Assembly: GCA_021818105.1 (NCBI GenBank) | Contig: JAKAFB010000015.1 | Span: forward strand, 1-52,494 | Direction of reading: 5' to 3' | DNA length: 52,494 nucleotides | From: Acidobacteriota bacterium | GTDB lineage: Bacteria > Acidobacteriota > Terriglobia > Terriglobales > Acidobacteriaceae | Part shown: piece after piece, positions 17,764 to 27,660 of the stretch | Numbering within the stretch: position 1 is the first letter of the stretch | Layout: each line of letters opens with the position of its first letter | The notes under the pieces: model-generated | What the model was told of the DNA's origin: nothing | Database searches by the model: none | What the model saw: only the letters and a program-made list of their open reading frames with translations | Position numbers and translations under genes: made by a program

Positions 17764-18687
17764 TCATCGGTATTGCGCCAGCAATTCATCGACCTCGGCG
17801 CGCGTGGGCATGGAAGCCTGAGCGCCGCGCCGTGTAACGGAGACCGATGCTGCTGCGGACGCAAAGTGGGCTGCTGTCCAGCGGTCATGGCCCTCCATCA
17901 GTGCCACGGCAAAGGCTGCATTAAAGCAGTCGCCTGCACCAACCGTGTCAATGGCTTCCACTGGGAAAGGCCGGACCCAGGCAGCTTTACCGCCCGCAAC
18001 GGCAACGTAGACACCCTCAGAGCCGCGCTTAAGGGCGACGCCTTTCAGCCCGCGGTCCAGCAACTCGCGCGCTGCCATTTCAGGCTCGAGTTTGCGCTCA
18101 AGGAAGAAGTCGGTTTCCACTTCGTTGGGAGTAAACCACGCAGCCTGCGACCAGACCTTTTCCGACAGCGGGGATGCAGGGCCGGGATCGAGCATGACAG
18201 GCACGTTTGCTTTTGCGCAGATGGAGAAGGTGTGCGAAAGCGTGACCATGGGCAACTCAAGCTGGCAAAGTACCATGCCGGCGGAACGAATCAGTGATTC
18301 ATGGCGGTCAACATATTCAGGTGTGACCTTGTGATTGGCTCCGGAAACGACCACGATGATGTTGTGCCCACCGGGAGCCACCACAATGGAGGCAACCCCT
18401 GAGGGCCCGGGCGTGCGGGAGACGGCATCGGTAATTACGCCTGCAGCGTTGAGGTTGTCGAGAAGAGCCTGGCCGAAGACGTCTTCGCCGACCATTCCGA
18501 CCATGTATACCGGATAGCCAAGGCGCGCCACGCCAACAGCCTGATTGGCGCCCTTGCCGCCGGGCGTGGTGGTGAAGTCGATGCCGAGGATGGTCTGGCC
18601 GGGAACCGGAATCTGTGGTGCCCGCGTCACCAGGTCCATGTTAATGCTGCCTACCACGACGATTGGCTTACGATGTGCGCTTTCCAT
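17764..18687 (-). CDS. rbsK: Ribokinase
   Basis: 307-aa PfkB-family kinase for D-ribose to ribose 5-phosphate. Shows the N-terminal signature GGKGANQA (43-50) and the C-terminal signature DTVGAGDCFNAAF with catalytic Asp253; SINMDLV near the start is typical of ribokinase. Start at 18687: GAGGG lies seven bases upstream. Starts at 18693 and 18720 are in frame, but the first has no spacing for this site and the second overlaps the transporter stop. It follows the GRP transporter by 16 bp, so uptake and phosphorylation are coupled. Deoxyribose or another pentose remains possible. Confidence 0.87.
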   Translation of the reverse strand: MESAHRKPIVVVGSINMDLVTRAPQIPVPGQTILGIDFTTTPGGKGANQAVGVARLGYPVYMVGMVGEDVFGQALLDNLNAAGVITDAVSRTPGPSGVASIVVAPGGHNIIVVVSGANHKVTPEYVDRHESLIRSAGMVLCQLELPMVTLSHTFSICAKANVPVMLDPGPASPLSEKVWSQAAWFTPNEVETDFFLERKLEPEMAARELLDRGLKGVALKRGSEGVYVAVAGGKAAWVRPFPVEAIDTVGAGDCFNAAFAVALMEGHDRWTAAHFASAAASVSVTRRGAQASMPTRAEVDELLAQYR

Positions 18688-18703
18688 GGTCATACCCTCG
18701 CAA

Positions 18704-19693
18704 CTAATAAAGCGGCGCAAGTGCCACAGCGCCGAGCCCCAGAATGAAAAAGACGAACATCAGCGCCAGGAGCAACCGCGCGGATTGCGGCGCTCCGGCA
18801 AACTCACGCCAGACAAAGACTCCCCAACAGGCTGAGACCATGGTAGCTCCCTGGCCAATGGAGTAGGACACGGCAGGCCCCACAAGGTGAGCACTGGAGG
18901 CTACAAAATTTGACACAGCTCCGCTGCACCAGATTGCGCCTCCAAGCACGCCTGCCACATGCCAGCTCATCGGAGCTCGACGGTAGCCCGCGCCATCAAC
19001 GGGAGGTTTGCCGTCCAGCGGGCGCGCCATGAGCAGCAGATTGGCTGGGACGGTAGAAAACACCACGCCAATGGCAAAGAAGAGGGCAATTGCATAGGGA
19101 CCGGAGGCGGGTTGGGCGCTCATGGCTCGCGCCACAAGCGGGTAAAAGCTGCCCATGAGTACCCCCGCGATGAGACTCAGTACAATGCCTCGCGTGGTGG
19201 TTGCAACGGCAGAGCTCTCTCGCTTGCGGTAGGCCGCAGCGTCCGTCACGATAGCGACGACGACAAGCGCCACTCCTCCGAAGAGAAGCAGCGGGTTTCC
19301 CGCAGGACTGACGAAATAGCTGGAGACCGCTCCCACTACCAGCGCAAGGCCAATTCCTACCGGAAAGGCGACTGCGAGTCCTGCGATGTCAATAGCGGCG
19401 ACAAGCAGGAGGTTGGCGATATTGAAGACGACACCTCCGAAGGCAGCCCAGAGGATGGTCGAGAGCGGCGCCTGGATGACGGCGGCCCAGAATGCAGGTG
19501 CATTGCGGCCGAGGCTTCCCGCCGTCAAGCCCCAAAGCAGCGCGCCAGCGAAGAGCCCGATGACGTAGTCCCAGTAAAAAAGCTGAAAGCGAAAGCCGGG
19601 GCAGAGCTTGAGCGTGTTGGCCCATGAGCCCCAGCAGAGCATGCTGAGAAGCATCAGGAAGAGTGCGGCTTGATACGTCTCAGGCAGAAACAT
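18704..19693 (-). CDS. GRP/DMT-family sugar permease (RbsU/GlcU-like)
   Basis: 329 aa with about ten hydrophobic segments in the pattern of the glucose/ribose porter family within the drug/metabolite transporter superfamily. Marker segments are LSMLCWGSWANTLKL near the N-terminus, FPVGIGLALVVGAVSSYF in the middle, and a charged loop at about 160-170 between two repeats. Inner-membrane, proton-coupled uptake is known for relatives. Adjacent ribokinase points to ribose. First gene of the three-gene leftward operon. Confidence 0.8.
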   Translation of the reverse strand: MFLPETYQAALFLMLLSMLCWGSWANTLKLCPGFRFQLFYWDYVIGLFAGALLWGLTAGSLGRNAPAFWAAVIQAPLSTILWAAFGGVVFNIANLLLVAAIDIAGLAVAFPVGIGLALVVGAVSSYFVSPAGNPLLLFGGVALVVVAIVTDAAAYRKRESSAVATTTRGIVLSLIAGVLMGSFYPLVARAMSAQPASGPYAIALFFAIGVVFSTVPANLLLMARPLDGKPPVDGAGYRRAPMSWHVAGVLGGAIWCSGAVSNFVASSAHLVGPAVSYSIGQGATMVSACWGVFVWREFAGAPQSARLLLALMFVFFILGLGAVALAPLY

Positions 19694-19743
19694 CCCAGTT
19701 GCCCCTCTCTGCGCGCGTTACAACGTGGGAACCATAGCTGCTC

Positions 19744-19798
19744 AACCCCTTAGGATGCAAACCGGAAGGGTTGGCCTAGCCAGTTTGCATCCCGGGTT
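19744..19798 (-). terminator. Inverted repeat downstream of etfA
   Basis: GGATGCAAAC (19753-19762) and GTTTGCATCC (19783-19792) are perfect complements around a 20-base loop, and AACCC (19744-19748) can extend the stem with GGGTT (19794-19798). It begins about 10 bp past the etfA stop and 50 bp before the transporter start. There is no following T-run, so it is more likely a 3'-end stabilising hairpin or a Rho-linked end than an intrinsic terminator. A dyad operator for the transporter operon is an alternative. Confidence 0.45.
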
Positions 19799-19808
19799 AT
19801 CAGACGGG

Positions 19809-20780
19809 CTATTGCTTGGCTGCCTTGATCGCCTCCGTCAAGGCTGGCACCACCTCAAACAGATCACCAACGATGCCGTAATCTGCTACCTCAAAGATGG
19901 GAGCGTCCGGGTCCTTATTGATGGCCACAATGCATTGGGAACCCTTCATGCCCACGAGATGCTGGATAGCGCCGGAGATGCCCACGGCCACATAGAGCTT
20001 GGGGGAGACTGTCTGGCCGGAGCTGCCGACTTGGCGCTCCATGGGCAGCCAGCCGTTGTCACAGATGGGGCGAGAGGCGGCAATTTCTGCGCCCAGAGCA
20101 GAGGCCAGGTCCTGAACGAGGGGTAGATTGTCCGCTTCCTTGATGCCTCGGCCTACGCTGACAATCATGCTTGCCGATCCCAGATCGACTGTCTGCGCGG
20201 ACTCACGGAAGGGTGCTCCGGGTTGGGTGCGAATCTGCGCCGGCTCCAGGGTGGGAGTGAAGCTGGCAATCTCTGGTGTAGATGGCTCAACAGCCTCCGC
20301 GCGAAATGCGCCTGACTGCACTGAGAGGAAGCATGGTCCGCCGCCCGTGTGGCGGTACGTGCCATTGAGCCGTCCTTGGAGGATCTGGCGGGTAAACACA
20401 GGCCCCTCGCCAAAGCCTGTAACGTCACCGATGAGCACCTGGCCTAACTTCGCGGCGAGCGCAGGCGCATAGTCGCGCACCTGATAGGTATGCGGAAAAA
20501 CGACGTAGTCGGGCGATTCTGCATGGAAGAGTTGTTCCAACGCCCGAGAGAATCCGTCGGCGGTGTATGTTGCCAGCAATGCGTGTTCGACAGATGTCAG
20601 CTTCCCTCCAGCTTTTGCAGACACCTCGGCAGCAAGCGCCTCAGTCTGCGCTCCCAGAATGACCGAGTGGGCCGTGAGGCCCAATTGCGCAGCCAACTGC
20701 TGCCCGGCTGTCAAGGCTTCCCAACTGATGCGGCCTATGCGGCCTTCGCGATGCTCCAGTACGATCCAGACGCCACTCAT
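19809..20780 (-). CDS. etfA: Electron transfer flavoprotein alpha subunit
   Basis: 323 aa. The C-terminal FAD domain is clear: [20 protein letters not shown], then [20 protein letters not shown], the family signature. With EtfB it carries electrons from acyl-CoA or similar dehydrogenases. Its ATG overlaps the etfB stop by four bases (ATGA), so translation is coupled. The neighbouring membrane Fe-S oxidoreductase is the probable electron acceptor. No sign of the extra domain of bifurcating alpha subunits such as a ferredoxin domain. Confidence 0.94.
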   Translation of the reverse strand: MSGVWIVLEHREGRIGRISWEALTAGQQLAAQLGLTAHSVILGAQTEALAAEVSAKAGGKLTSVEHALLATYTADGFSRALEQLFHAESPDYVVFPHTYQVRDYAPALAAKLGQVLIGDVTGFGEGPVFTRQILQGRLNGTYRHTGGGPCFLSVQSGAFRAEAVEPSTPEIASFTPTLEPAQIRTQPGAPFRESAQTVDLGSASMIVSVGRGIKEADNLPLVQDLASALGAEIAASRPICDNGWLPMERQVGSSGQTVSPKLYVAVGISGAIQHLVGMKGSQCIVAINKDPDAPIFEVADYGIVGDLFEVVPALTEAIKAAKQ

Positions 20781-21547
20781 AGCACACGTACCTCGAATTT
20801 AAGCTTCTCGACCAGAGCTGCTGCGGCATCCTTTGCGGGACCGGGCAGAATCTGCGTGGACTTTTGCTTTTGTGGTTGCGCTATATGTTCAAGTATCGCA
20901 ACCGCCGATGCGGGGACGCCGAGATCCGCGGGTGTAACGCGGCGGACCTCCTTGGTCTTGGCGCGTTTGATGCCCATGAGGGTGGCATAGCGCAGCTTGT
21001 TGCCTCCGGATTGGATGGTCAGCACCGCAGGCAGGGGGAGTTCGATGTTTTGAAACCAGCCCTCCTCCAATTCTCGTTTTACGTGGAGTAGGGTACCGGT
21101 TTTCTCCACGTGCAAGATGAGGGAAACATGCGGAAGCTCCAGCAATTCAGCGAGAATTACTCCGGTTTGTCCGTAGCCCAGGTCGTCGGACTGGAGGCCG
21201 GTGAGGACCAGGTCTGGACTTTCCGGCTTGATAGCCTCGGCCAGCAGCCGGGCAACGGACAGAGCGTCGCGCTGTGCAAAGTCGTTGCATTCAATGTGAA
21301 TGGCCCTGTCGGCTCCTTTGGCGAGGGCCTCGCGGATGGTGGAACCGACGCGCTCGGGCCCGGCGCTGACCACCACGACCTCGCCTCCATCTTTTTCTTT
21401 GAGTTGCAGAGCTTCCTCCAGCGCGTAGGCATCGGACTCATTCATCGTCCACTGGAGATCAGTTTCTTCAATCCATTTGCCGCCGGAATCGATACGAACT
21501 GGCGTATCCCGTTCCGGCACCTGTTTGATGGCAACAATGATTTTCAT
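20777..21547 (-). CDS. etfB: Electron transfer flavoprotein beta subunit
   Basis: 256 aa. N-terminus MKIIVAIKQVPERDTPVRID and the LEEALQLKEK and PERVGSTIREALAKGADRAIHI segments are typical of EtfB, which binds AMP in common ETFs, or FAD in bifurcating ones. The segment LTGLQSDDLGYGQTGVILAELL matches the common ETF adenine-nucleotide loop. Follows the Fe-S oxidoreductase by 21 bp and overlaps etfA. Confidence 0.93.
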   Translation of the reverse strand: MKIIVAIKQVPERDTPVRIDSGGKWIEETDLQWTMNESDAYALEEALQLKEKDGGEVVVVSAGPERVGSTIREALAKGADRAIHIECNDFAQRDALSVARLLAEAIKPESPDLVLTGLQSDDLGYGQTGVILAELLELPHVSLILHVEKTGTLLHVKRELEEGWFQNIELPLPAVLTIQSGGNKLRYATLMGIKRAKTKEVRRVTPADLGVPASAVAILEHIAQPQKQKSTQILPGPAKDAAAALVEKLKFEVRVL

Positions 21548-21568
21548 AAGGCATGACTCCCGTTCATC

Positions 21569-23479
21569 TTAAACGGCACTCTCGGGCTTGGATTCGGGCA
21601 GGGAGCGCGCGGTCAACTGCGCGATGTCCAGTAACTGTGGCGCGCCCGCGCCATCGCTGGCGAAGGCGTCACGAAACATACTGTTGCAGAAGGGGCAGGC
21701 GGTACTGACGGTGGTTGCGCCGGTTCCGGCAAGTTCCCTGGCGCGCACATGGCTGACACGCTGGCCCTGTTCCTCGCCAAGAAAGGCAAGTCCGCCGCCG
21801 GCTCCGCAGCATAAGCTGCGCTCACGTGCATGCGGCGCTTCCACCAACTCTCCTGCATGGTCTGCTACTTCGCGCGGCTGGTCGTAGATATCGCGATAGC
21901 GACCAAGATAGCAGGGATCATGGTAGGCAATTTTCTCTTGATCTATTGCCGTCGGCAGCTGGCTCAGGTGGCGGGCCAGAAATTCGCTGTGGTGTTCTAT
22001 TTCGGGCGGTGTACCGTATTCCTTCCAGTCCTCCTGGATGGTGCGGACGCAATGCGGGCAAATGGAGACGATCTTCTTGACCTTGTTTTGCGCGAGAGCT
22101 TCCAAATTGGCCTCGGCAAGTTGCTGGAAGACGAGGTCGTTGCCTAGGCGGCGAACCGGGTCGCCCGTGCACTTCTCCTTACGCAGCACGCCGTAGCTGG
22201 CGCCAAGGTAGTCCATGACCCGGGCAAAATCAGCAATGATCTCGCGGCCCTTGGGATCGTAGCCGCCCATGCAGCCCAGCCAAAGGCAATATTCCTGGGT
22301 TCCATCAAAGATGGGCAGCTCCTGCTTCTGGATAAACTTGTCGCGTTCTATGGCGCTCATGCCCAGAGCGTTGGATCCGCGCTCGAGGGCAAGGAAGAGC
22401 TTTCCGCCGTGGTCGTCCTCCCATGTGCCGGTGTTGACCGCGCCGCGCCGCAGACCGATAAGAATGGGCAGATGCTCGATGCCAACGGGACATTGGAACT
22501 CGCAGGCGCCGCAACTGGTGCACTCGAAGACTGCCTCCTGCGCCAGATGCTTGCCGAGGAGCGGTTCGTCTGAGGCTGGGCCAAACTCGTTGAGGTAACG
22601 GCGCAGGCCGAGGATGATTTCCTTGGGATTGAGCAGTTTGCCCGTATTCGCTGCGGGGCAGTGCTCCGTGCAGCGGCCGCACTCCACGCAGGAGTAGGCC
22701 TGGAGGCTGACGAGCCGGGTGAGATCCTTGCCTGTGACCAGGCCAAAGTCTTCATCGCCGGAAAGCGGGGGGATGTGGCTGAACCCGCCGCGCGAAAGAA
22801 AGACTGTGGCAGGGCTGAGTACCAGGTGCAGATGCTTGGTGTACGGAATGATGGGCAGAAAGACAAGCAGGGCCAGTGTGTGTGCCCACCATAAAAAGCT
22901 CGCAGTGGGGCTTGCATCGGCGACGAAGAATGCCGCCAGATAGGTGACCATCAACAGAAAAATAAGCAGCGCAATGAAGCCGGACTCGTAGGAAATCTTC
23001 TCCCCAAGCCAGCGCGGCCGGACGAAGAATCGTCGCACGAAAAGACCAAGGATGCCCACGGCACACCCCAGGGCGAAGAGAGCGGCTAAGTCGAAGTAAA
23101 AGCGCCCCATCAGCCCGAGAGGATCGAGGAATCCAATGCCGAGCCCAACCGCGACGTGATTGAGTGTGACGAGGGCAAAAGCGCAGAAGCCCCAGAAAAC
23201 TAAGGCATGGGCAAGACCCGGCAATGGACGCTGGCGGATCACCTTGGCTTGGAGCATGACTTCCCAAAGGAAATCGCGCACGCGCTTGCCGATGGGAAAG
23301 AGGCGGAAATCCGCGTCCTTTTTCGAACGGAGGATGACATCCAGCACCACGCCGAATCGGCGCCAGAACAGAGCTACGGAAGCGATGACCAAGCCTGCTA
23401 GAAGGAGCTTTTCCCAGAGGGAAAAGCTTTGCGGCTCGGCTAGTGTTGCAGGCAACAGGATCATAGGCGAACTAGCCAA
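21569..23479 (-). CDS. Membrane Fe-S oxidoreductase, ETF:quinone type
   Basis: 636 aa. Residues about 20-230 hold roughly five to six membrane helices like a NarI/HdrE-type cytochrome b domain. Two ferredoxin-type 4Fe-4S sites follow: Cys264, 267, 270, 274 and Cys320, 323, 326, 330. Two CCG domains end the protein (CPHCVRTIQEDW and LCCGAGGG are visible). Proteins of this architecture next to etfBA are known as EtfD or ETF:(mena)quinone oxidoreductase, passing electrons from reduced ETF to the quinone pool at the membrane. First gene of the etf operon. The start at 23479 gives a short polar lead; starting at Met6 is possible. Confidence 0.86.
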   Translation of the reverse strand: MASSPMILLPATLAEPQSFSLWEKLLLAGLVIASVALFWRRFGVVLDVILRSKKDADFRLFPIGKRVRDFLWEVMLQAKVIRQRPLPGLAHALVFWGFCAFALVTLNHVAVGLGIGFLDPLGLMGRFYFDLAALFALGCAVGILGLFVRRFFVRPRWLGEKISYESGFIALLIFLLMVTYLAAFFVADASPTASFLWWAHTLALLVFLPIIPYTKHLHLVLSPATVFLSRGGFSHIPPLSGDEDFGLVTGKDLTRLVSLQAYSCVECGRCTEHCPAANTGKLLNPKEIILGLRRYLNEFGPASDEPLLGKHLAQEAVFECTSCGACEFQCPVGIEHLPILIGLRRGAVNTGTWEDDHGGKLFLALERGSNALGMSAIERDKFIQKQELPIFDGTQEYCLWLGCMGGYDPKGREIIADFARVMDYLGASYGVLRKEKCTGDPVRRLGNDLVFQQLAEANLEALAQNKVKKIVSICPHCVRTIQEDWKEYGTPPEIEHHSEFLARHLSQLPTAIDQEKIAYHDPCYLGRYRDIYDQPREVADHAGELVEAPHARERSLCCGAGGGLAFLGEEQGQRVSHVRARELAGTGATTVSTACPFCNSMFRDAFASDGAGAPQLLDIAQLTARSLPESKPESAV

Positions 23480-23540
23480 GATACAGGATTGGCCCGGAAG
23501 CTGTCGTGCCGGGGGACACAGCTTTTGTGTTCAAGCACGG

Positions 23541-24887
23541 TCAACAATGCAGAATTTTGGGCGAATCAATTCCCTTCGTTGCGTTCCGGGTGTCGATGAC
23601 CAACTTAGACTGCTCGACGATGGTGGGGTAGTCATAGCTGGTGTGGTCGGTGACAATAACGACGGCGTCAAATTGGCCCAGATTTTCGAGCGGAGTATTC
23701 GTCATATTCAGGGCGTAATGGCGGCCCTGGCCGACGGTTGGGAAAAACGGATCGTTGTAAGAAACGATGGCACCCTTGTCGCGCAGGAGTTCGATGATGG
23801 TGAGCGAGGGCGACTCACGCAGGTCATCGATGTCACGTTTGTAGGCCAGGCCGAGTACAAGGACTTTTGATCCTTTGATGGACTTGGCGTGTTCATTGAG
23901 GCCGTTGGCAACCTGCTCGATGACAAAGTAAGGCATGGCCGTATTGACCTCGCCGGCCAGCTCAATGAAGCGCGTGCGGAAGTCGAACTGCTTGGCTTTC
24001 CAAGAGAGATAGAACGGGTCAATGGGGATGCAGTGCCCGCCAAGACCCGGGCCTGGATAGAAGGCCTGGAAGCCGAACGGCTTGGTCTTGGCTGCGTCGA
24101 TGACTTCGTGAATATCGATGTTCATGCGCATGCAAAGCTGTTTGAGTTCATTGACAAGGGCGATGTTGACGCAGCGGTAGATGTTTTCGAGCAGCTTGGT
24201 CATCTCTGCCGCTGCAGGGCTGCTGACGGGGACGACTCGGCGGAAGATGGTGCCGTAAAGCGCGCCGGCCATCTGCGACGCGACGGGTCCACAGCCACCG
24301 ACCACCTTGGGAATATCGTGGCGTGCGACGGAGTCATTGCCGGGATCCTCTCGCTCAGGCGAGAAGGCGACATGGAAACCGGAGTCGGCTGCACCGCGGG
24401 CGACTTTGAGTCCAACGAGGTTGCCCTTTTCGAGCAGGGGAACGACGACCTCGTCTGTGGTGCCGGGATAGGTGGTGCTTTCCAACACAATGAGCTGGCC
24501 TTCATGAACGTGGGGCGCGATGGCCTTGACGGTCCCCGTGACATAGCTCAGGTCCGGCTCGTGGTATTCGTCGAGCGGCGTGGGCACGCAGATGATGACG
24601 GCATCCATTTGGTCGATCTCGGAGTAGTCCGATGTGGCGCGGAAGCCGGCTTTCTGGGCTTCCTGAATCATCGACGGCAGAATACGGACGATATAAGAGC
24701 CGCCCTCGTTCAGGGTCTTCACCTTGTCCTGGGCAATGTCAAAACCGGTGACCTGAAATTTTTCGCCACTGAACAAGAGGGCAAGCGGCAGCCCGACGTA
24801 ACCCATCCCGACAATTCCAATGCGTGCCTGCCGGGTCTGGATCTTCTGCTGGAACGCGGCGAGTGAACCTGCGATAGTGGTCGTCAT
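23541..24887 (-). CDS. UDP-sugar 6-dehydrogenase (WbpA/WecC-type)
   Basis: 448 aa. NAD-binding GMGYVGLP (27-34), STTYPGTT (137-144), SPERE (176-180) and catalytic Cys286 in GPGLGGHCIPIDPFYLSW. The GLGGHCIPIDP form is typical of UDP-GlcNAc/UDP-ManNAc dehydrogenases rather than UDP-glucose dehydrogenase. ATG at 24887 gives the family N-terminus; an open start at 25007 adds 40 residues with no match. It supplies uronic-acid nucleotide sugars for surface polysaccharide, and with the divergent epimerase could make UDP-GalNAcA as WbpA/WbpP do. Confidence 0.87.
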   Translation of the reverse strand: MTTTIAGSLAAFQQKIQTRQARIGIVGMGYVGLPLALLFSGEKFQVTGFDIAQDKVKTLNEGGSYIVRILPSMIQEAQKAGFRATSDYSEIDQMDAVIICVPTPLDEYHEPDLSYVTGTVKAIAPHVHEGQLIVLESTTYPGTTDEVVVPLLEKGNLVGLKVARGAADSGFHVAFSPEREDPGNDSVARHDIPKVVGGCGPVASQMAGALYGTIFRRVVPVSSPAAAEMTKLLENIYRCVNIALVNELKQLCMRMNIDIHEVIDAAKTKPFGFQAFYPGPGLGGHCIPIDPFYLSWKAKQFDFRTRFIELAGEVNTAMPYFVIEQVANGLNEHAKSIKGSKVLVLGLAYKRDIDDLRESPSLTIIELLRDKGAIVSYNDPFFPTVGQGRHYALNMTNTPLENLGQFDAVVIVTDHTSYDYPTIVEQSKLVIDTRNATKGIDSPKILHC

Positions 24888-25173
24888 GTCACTGATTGTA
24901 TGACGGTTCTGCTCCCAGGTGTGCTGGTGGGTACCCAAAAGTGCCATGTGGTCGAAGGATTTCCTGCAAATAGGGCGATGAAGGTGAGCGCGAAGCGCAA
25001 GATTCACAGAGAGTTGGCGCGCTGCGTGATGTGTTGAAAGAAGGAGATGCGGGATTTCACGGATCCCCTATCCGGCGAACCTTGGAACGCAATCACGACG
25101 CTGTATCCTCATAAAGGCAGGAAGGCTTAGTGCAGGCCTGATTCTTGTCCAATCCGCTGCCGGAGATTATGCA

Positions 25174-26112
25174 TTGGCAAAGTATCTGGTGACAGGAGCC
25201 GCGGGGTTCATCGGCCGCTCGATTGCGGCGGCGCTGCTGGCGCGCGGTGAAAGCGTGCGTGGCGTAGACAGCTTCATCACTGGCAAGCGCGCCAACCTGG
25301 CGGGGCTGGAGGCGATGGAGTTTGTTGAAGGGGATTTGAGCGATCCCGCAGTGTGCGCTCGGGTGTGCAAGGGCGCGGAAATCGTCTTTCACGAGGCGGC
25401 GCTGGCATCCGTGCCGCGCTCCGTCGCCGACCCGGTGAGCACCAATAGGCATTGTGTGACAGCAACGCTGAACCTGCTGGTAGCCGCACGGGAGGCTGGC
25501 GTACGCCGCGTGGTGTACGCCGGGTCCTCGTCTGCATATGGTGATACGCCGACTCTGCCCAAGCACGAGGGGATGCTGCCGAATCCAATTTCCCCCTATG
25601 CTGTTGCCAAGTTGGCAGGGGAGCACTACATGCGAGCCTTCACGCGCGTGTATGGCCTGGAGACGGTGGTGCTCCGATACTTTAATGTGTTCGGGCCGTA
25701 TCAGGATCCGACGTCTCACTACTCAGGAGTGCTGGCCATTTTCTGCCGCAAGATGCTTGCGGGAGAGCAGCCGACCATCTACGGCGATGGTGAGCAGAGC
25801 CGTGACTTTACGTATATCGACAACGTGGTGCACGCGAACCTGCTGGCTGCCGCTGCCCCGGCTGAGAAGGTAAGCGGCCAGATGATGAATGCCGCAACAG
25901 GGAGCCGGATCACTTTGAACGAGACGTTCCGCATCCTGCGCGAATGGACGGGCTACTCGGGCAAGCCGGCCTATGCGGAGCCGAGAGCAGGGGATGTGCG
26001 GGATTCGCTGGCCGACATTTCGCTGGCCGGCAAATTGCTTGGATACAAGCCGATTGTGGATTTTCGCGAGGGGCTGCGGCGGACGGTGCAGTGGTATCGG
26101 GGAAGCGCATGA
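25174..26112 (+). CDS. NAD-dependent UDP-sugar epimerase (WbpP/GalE-like)
   Basis: 312-aa extended SDR: GAAGFIG (8-14), Asp32 for NAD, GSSSAYG with catalytic Ser119, and YAVAK with Tyr142 and Lys146. EHYMRAFTRVYGLETVVLRYFNVFGPYQDP is a typical UDP-hexose 4-epimerase segment. The TTG start is preceded by GGAG at eight bases; a nearby ATG at 25169 is out of frame. Divergent from the UDP-sugar 6-dehydrogenase over 286 bp, and convergent with nuoN at its 3' end. Confidence 0.84.
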   Translation: MAKYLVTGAAGFIGRSIAAALLARGESVRGVDSFITGKRANLAGLEAMEFVEGDLSDPAVCARVCKGAEIVFHEAALASVPRSVADPVSTNRHCVTATLNLLVAAREAGVRRVVYAGSSSAYGDTPTLPKHEGMLPNPISPYAVAKLAGEHYMRAFTRVYGLETVVLRYFNVFGPYQDPTSHYSGVLAIFCRKMLAGEQPTIYGDGEQSRDFTYIDNVVHANLLAAAAPAEKVSGQMMNAATGSRITLNETFRILREWTGYSGKPAYAEPRAGDVRDSLADISLAGKLLGYKPIVDFREGLRRTVQWYRGSA

Positions 26113-26157
26113 TACGTTGGACCTCGCACACGCCCAGGCGAGGCCCAGGGATGTCAA

Positions 26158-27660
26158 TCAACGCAAAGCCGTGATGTCCATGACTTCAGTCGCCTCTGGC
26201 GGCGGCTGCAAAGTATGGGCGCCGCTCTGAGCGGAGCGCAGCACTTCGCCGGGTACGATACCGAGAACGAGTGTTGCGCCGACGGCGAACAGAAGCGCAG
26301 CGGAAAGAGCCACGCCAATGCGCGGCTGGTAGAGGCTGGCTGTGGAGGGCTCTTCAGCTGGGTGTTGGGCAACGGCTAAGGCAAGGCGCAGATAGTAGGC
26401 AGCGGCAATGCCGGAGTTGAGCAGGCCGATGATGGCAAGCCAGATGGCTCCGCCACCCACCGCAGCAGAGAATGAATAGAACTTGCCAAAGAAGCCGCCG
26501 GTGAAGGGAATGCCAATCAGCGAGGCGAGGAAGAAGATCATCAGCCCGCCAAGCATAGGCGATCGGTAAATCAGGCCGCGGAAGTCCTGGATCAGAGGCA
26601 GATTCTCTTCGTATCCGCTGACGACTGTCACGACAGCAAAGATACCAACATTCATGGCTGCGTAGGCCGCCACGTAAAAGCTGGCCGCAGCGATGCCCGC
26701 GTTGCCCAGTCCCGCAAAGGCGGCAAGCAGGTATCCGGCGTGCGCGATGGAGGAGTAGGCCAGCATACGTTTGACGTTCTGCTGGCGTAGCGCGGCGAGA
26801 TTCCCCACCGTCATGGAAAGTATGGCGACGATCCAAAGCAGAGGTGTCCAAATGCTGCGCAGCGTGGGAAAGATTTCGTAGACCACACGCAGAAGCAGGG
26901 CAAAGGCAGCTGCCTTGGGCGCGGTAGCCATCAGTGCAACGACGGGTGATGGCGCGCCTTCGTAAACATCCGGCGCCCAAACATGGAATGGCGCGGCAGA
27001 GACTTTAAAGAGAATGCCAACGAGCATCAGAGCCAGGGAAGCGAGGATCAGGGTGTGATGATGAGCCGCAGGAATGGAGTGTGCGATTTCGTAGACCTGC
27101 GTGGTTCCTGTGGCGCCAAAGATCATTGCAATGCCATAGAGCAGGAAGCCAGTGGCAAAGGAGCCGAGCAGGAAGTACTTGACGGCTGCTTCCGGGCTGC
27201 GGCCTGTTTCCTTGCGGTAGCCTGCGAGAACATAGGTGGCGATGGAGGAGATTTCAAGGGCGATGAAGACAAGCAAGAGCTCCACGGCAGCGGTAAGGAG
27301 GCACATGCCGACTGCGCCAAAGACGATGAGCGCATAGTACTCGCCCTGATGATGGCTGTTCTCAGGAAGAGAGTCGAGCGAAAGCAACAGCGCGACCAGG
27401 ACGATGCCGCAAATCAGAACGTGAAAAAAGATGGTGAACGGGCTCGTCTCTACGGTGGAATAGAAGCCTGTTCCCATGGGCAGGGAAAGCTGCCACAGGC
27501 TTGACCAAAGGGCAAGAGTGGTTCCGAAGGCGCCCACCCAACCGAGAGCGCGGCGGGAAGCACCGGTGGACATGGAGGCATCCAGCAGCATGATGAGCAC
27601 GCCGGTGAGCGTGAGGATGACCTCGGGGAGGATGCGGTAGATGTCAGGTACGGTCGTCAC
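26158..27660 (-). CDS. nuoN: NADH-quinone oxidoreductase subunit N
   Basis: 500-aa antiporter-like membrane subunit of complex I, about 14 helices. Typical segments: [20 protein letters not shown], where Lys and the [14 protein letters not shown] signature sit, and [17 protein letters not shown]. The GTG start at 27660 overlaps the nuoM stop as GTGA and has GGGAGA eight bases upstream; a longer in-frame opening to 27813 lies inside nuoM and was not used. Last gene of the operon. Confidence 0.93.
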   Translation of the reverse strand: MTTVPDIYRILPEVILTLTGVLIMLLDASMSTGASRRALGWVGAFGTTLALWSSLWQLSLPMGTGFYSTVETSPFTIFFHVLICGIVLVALLLSLDSLPENSHHQGEYYALIVFGAVGMCLLTAAVELLLVFIALEISSIATYVLAGYRKETGRSPEAAVKYFLLGSFATGFLLYGIAMIFGATGTTQVYEIAHSIPAAHHHTLILASLALMLVGILFKVSAAPFHVWAPDVYEGAPSPVVALMATAPKAAAFALLLRVVYEIFPTLRSIWTPLLWIVAILSMTVGNLAALRQQNVKRMLAYSSIAHAGYLLAAFAGLGNAGIAAASFYVAAYAAMNVGIFAVVTVVSGYEENLPLIQDFRGLIYRSPMLGGLMIFFLASLIGIPFTGGFFGKFYSFSAAVGGGAIWLAIIGLLNSGIAAAYYLRLALAVAQHPAEEPSTASLYQPRIGVALSAALLFAVGATLVLGIVPGEVLRSAQSGAHTLQPPPEATEVMDITALR

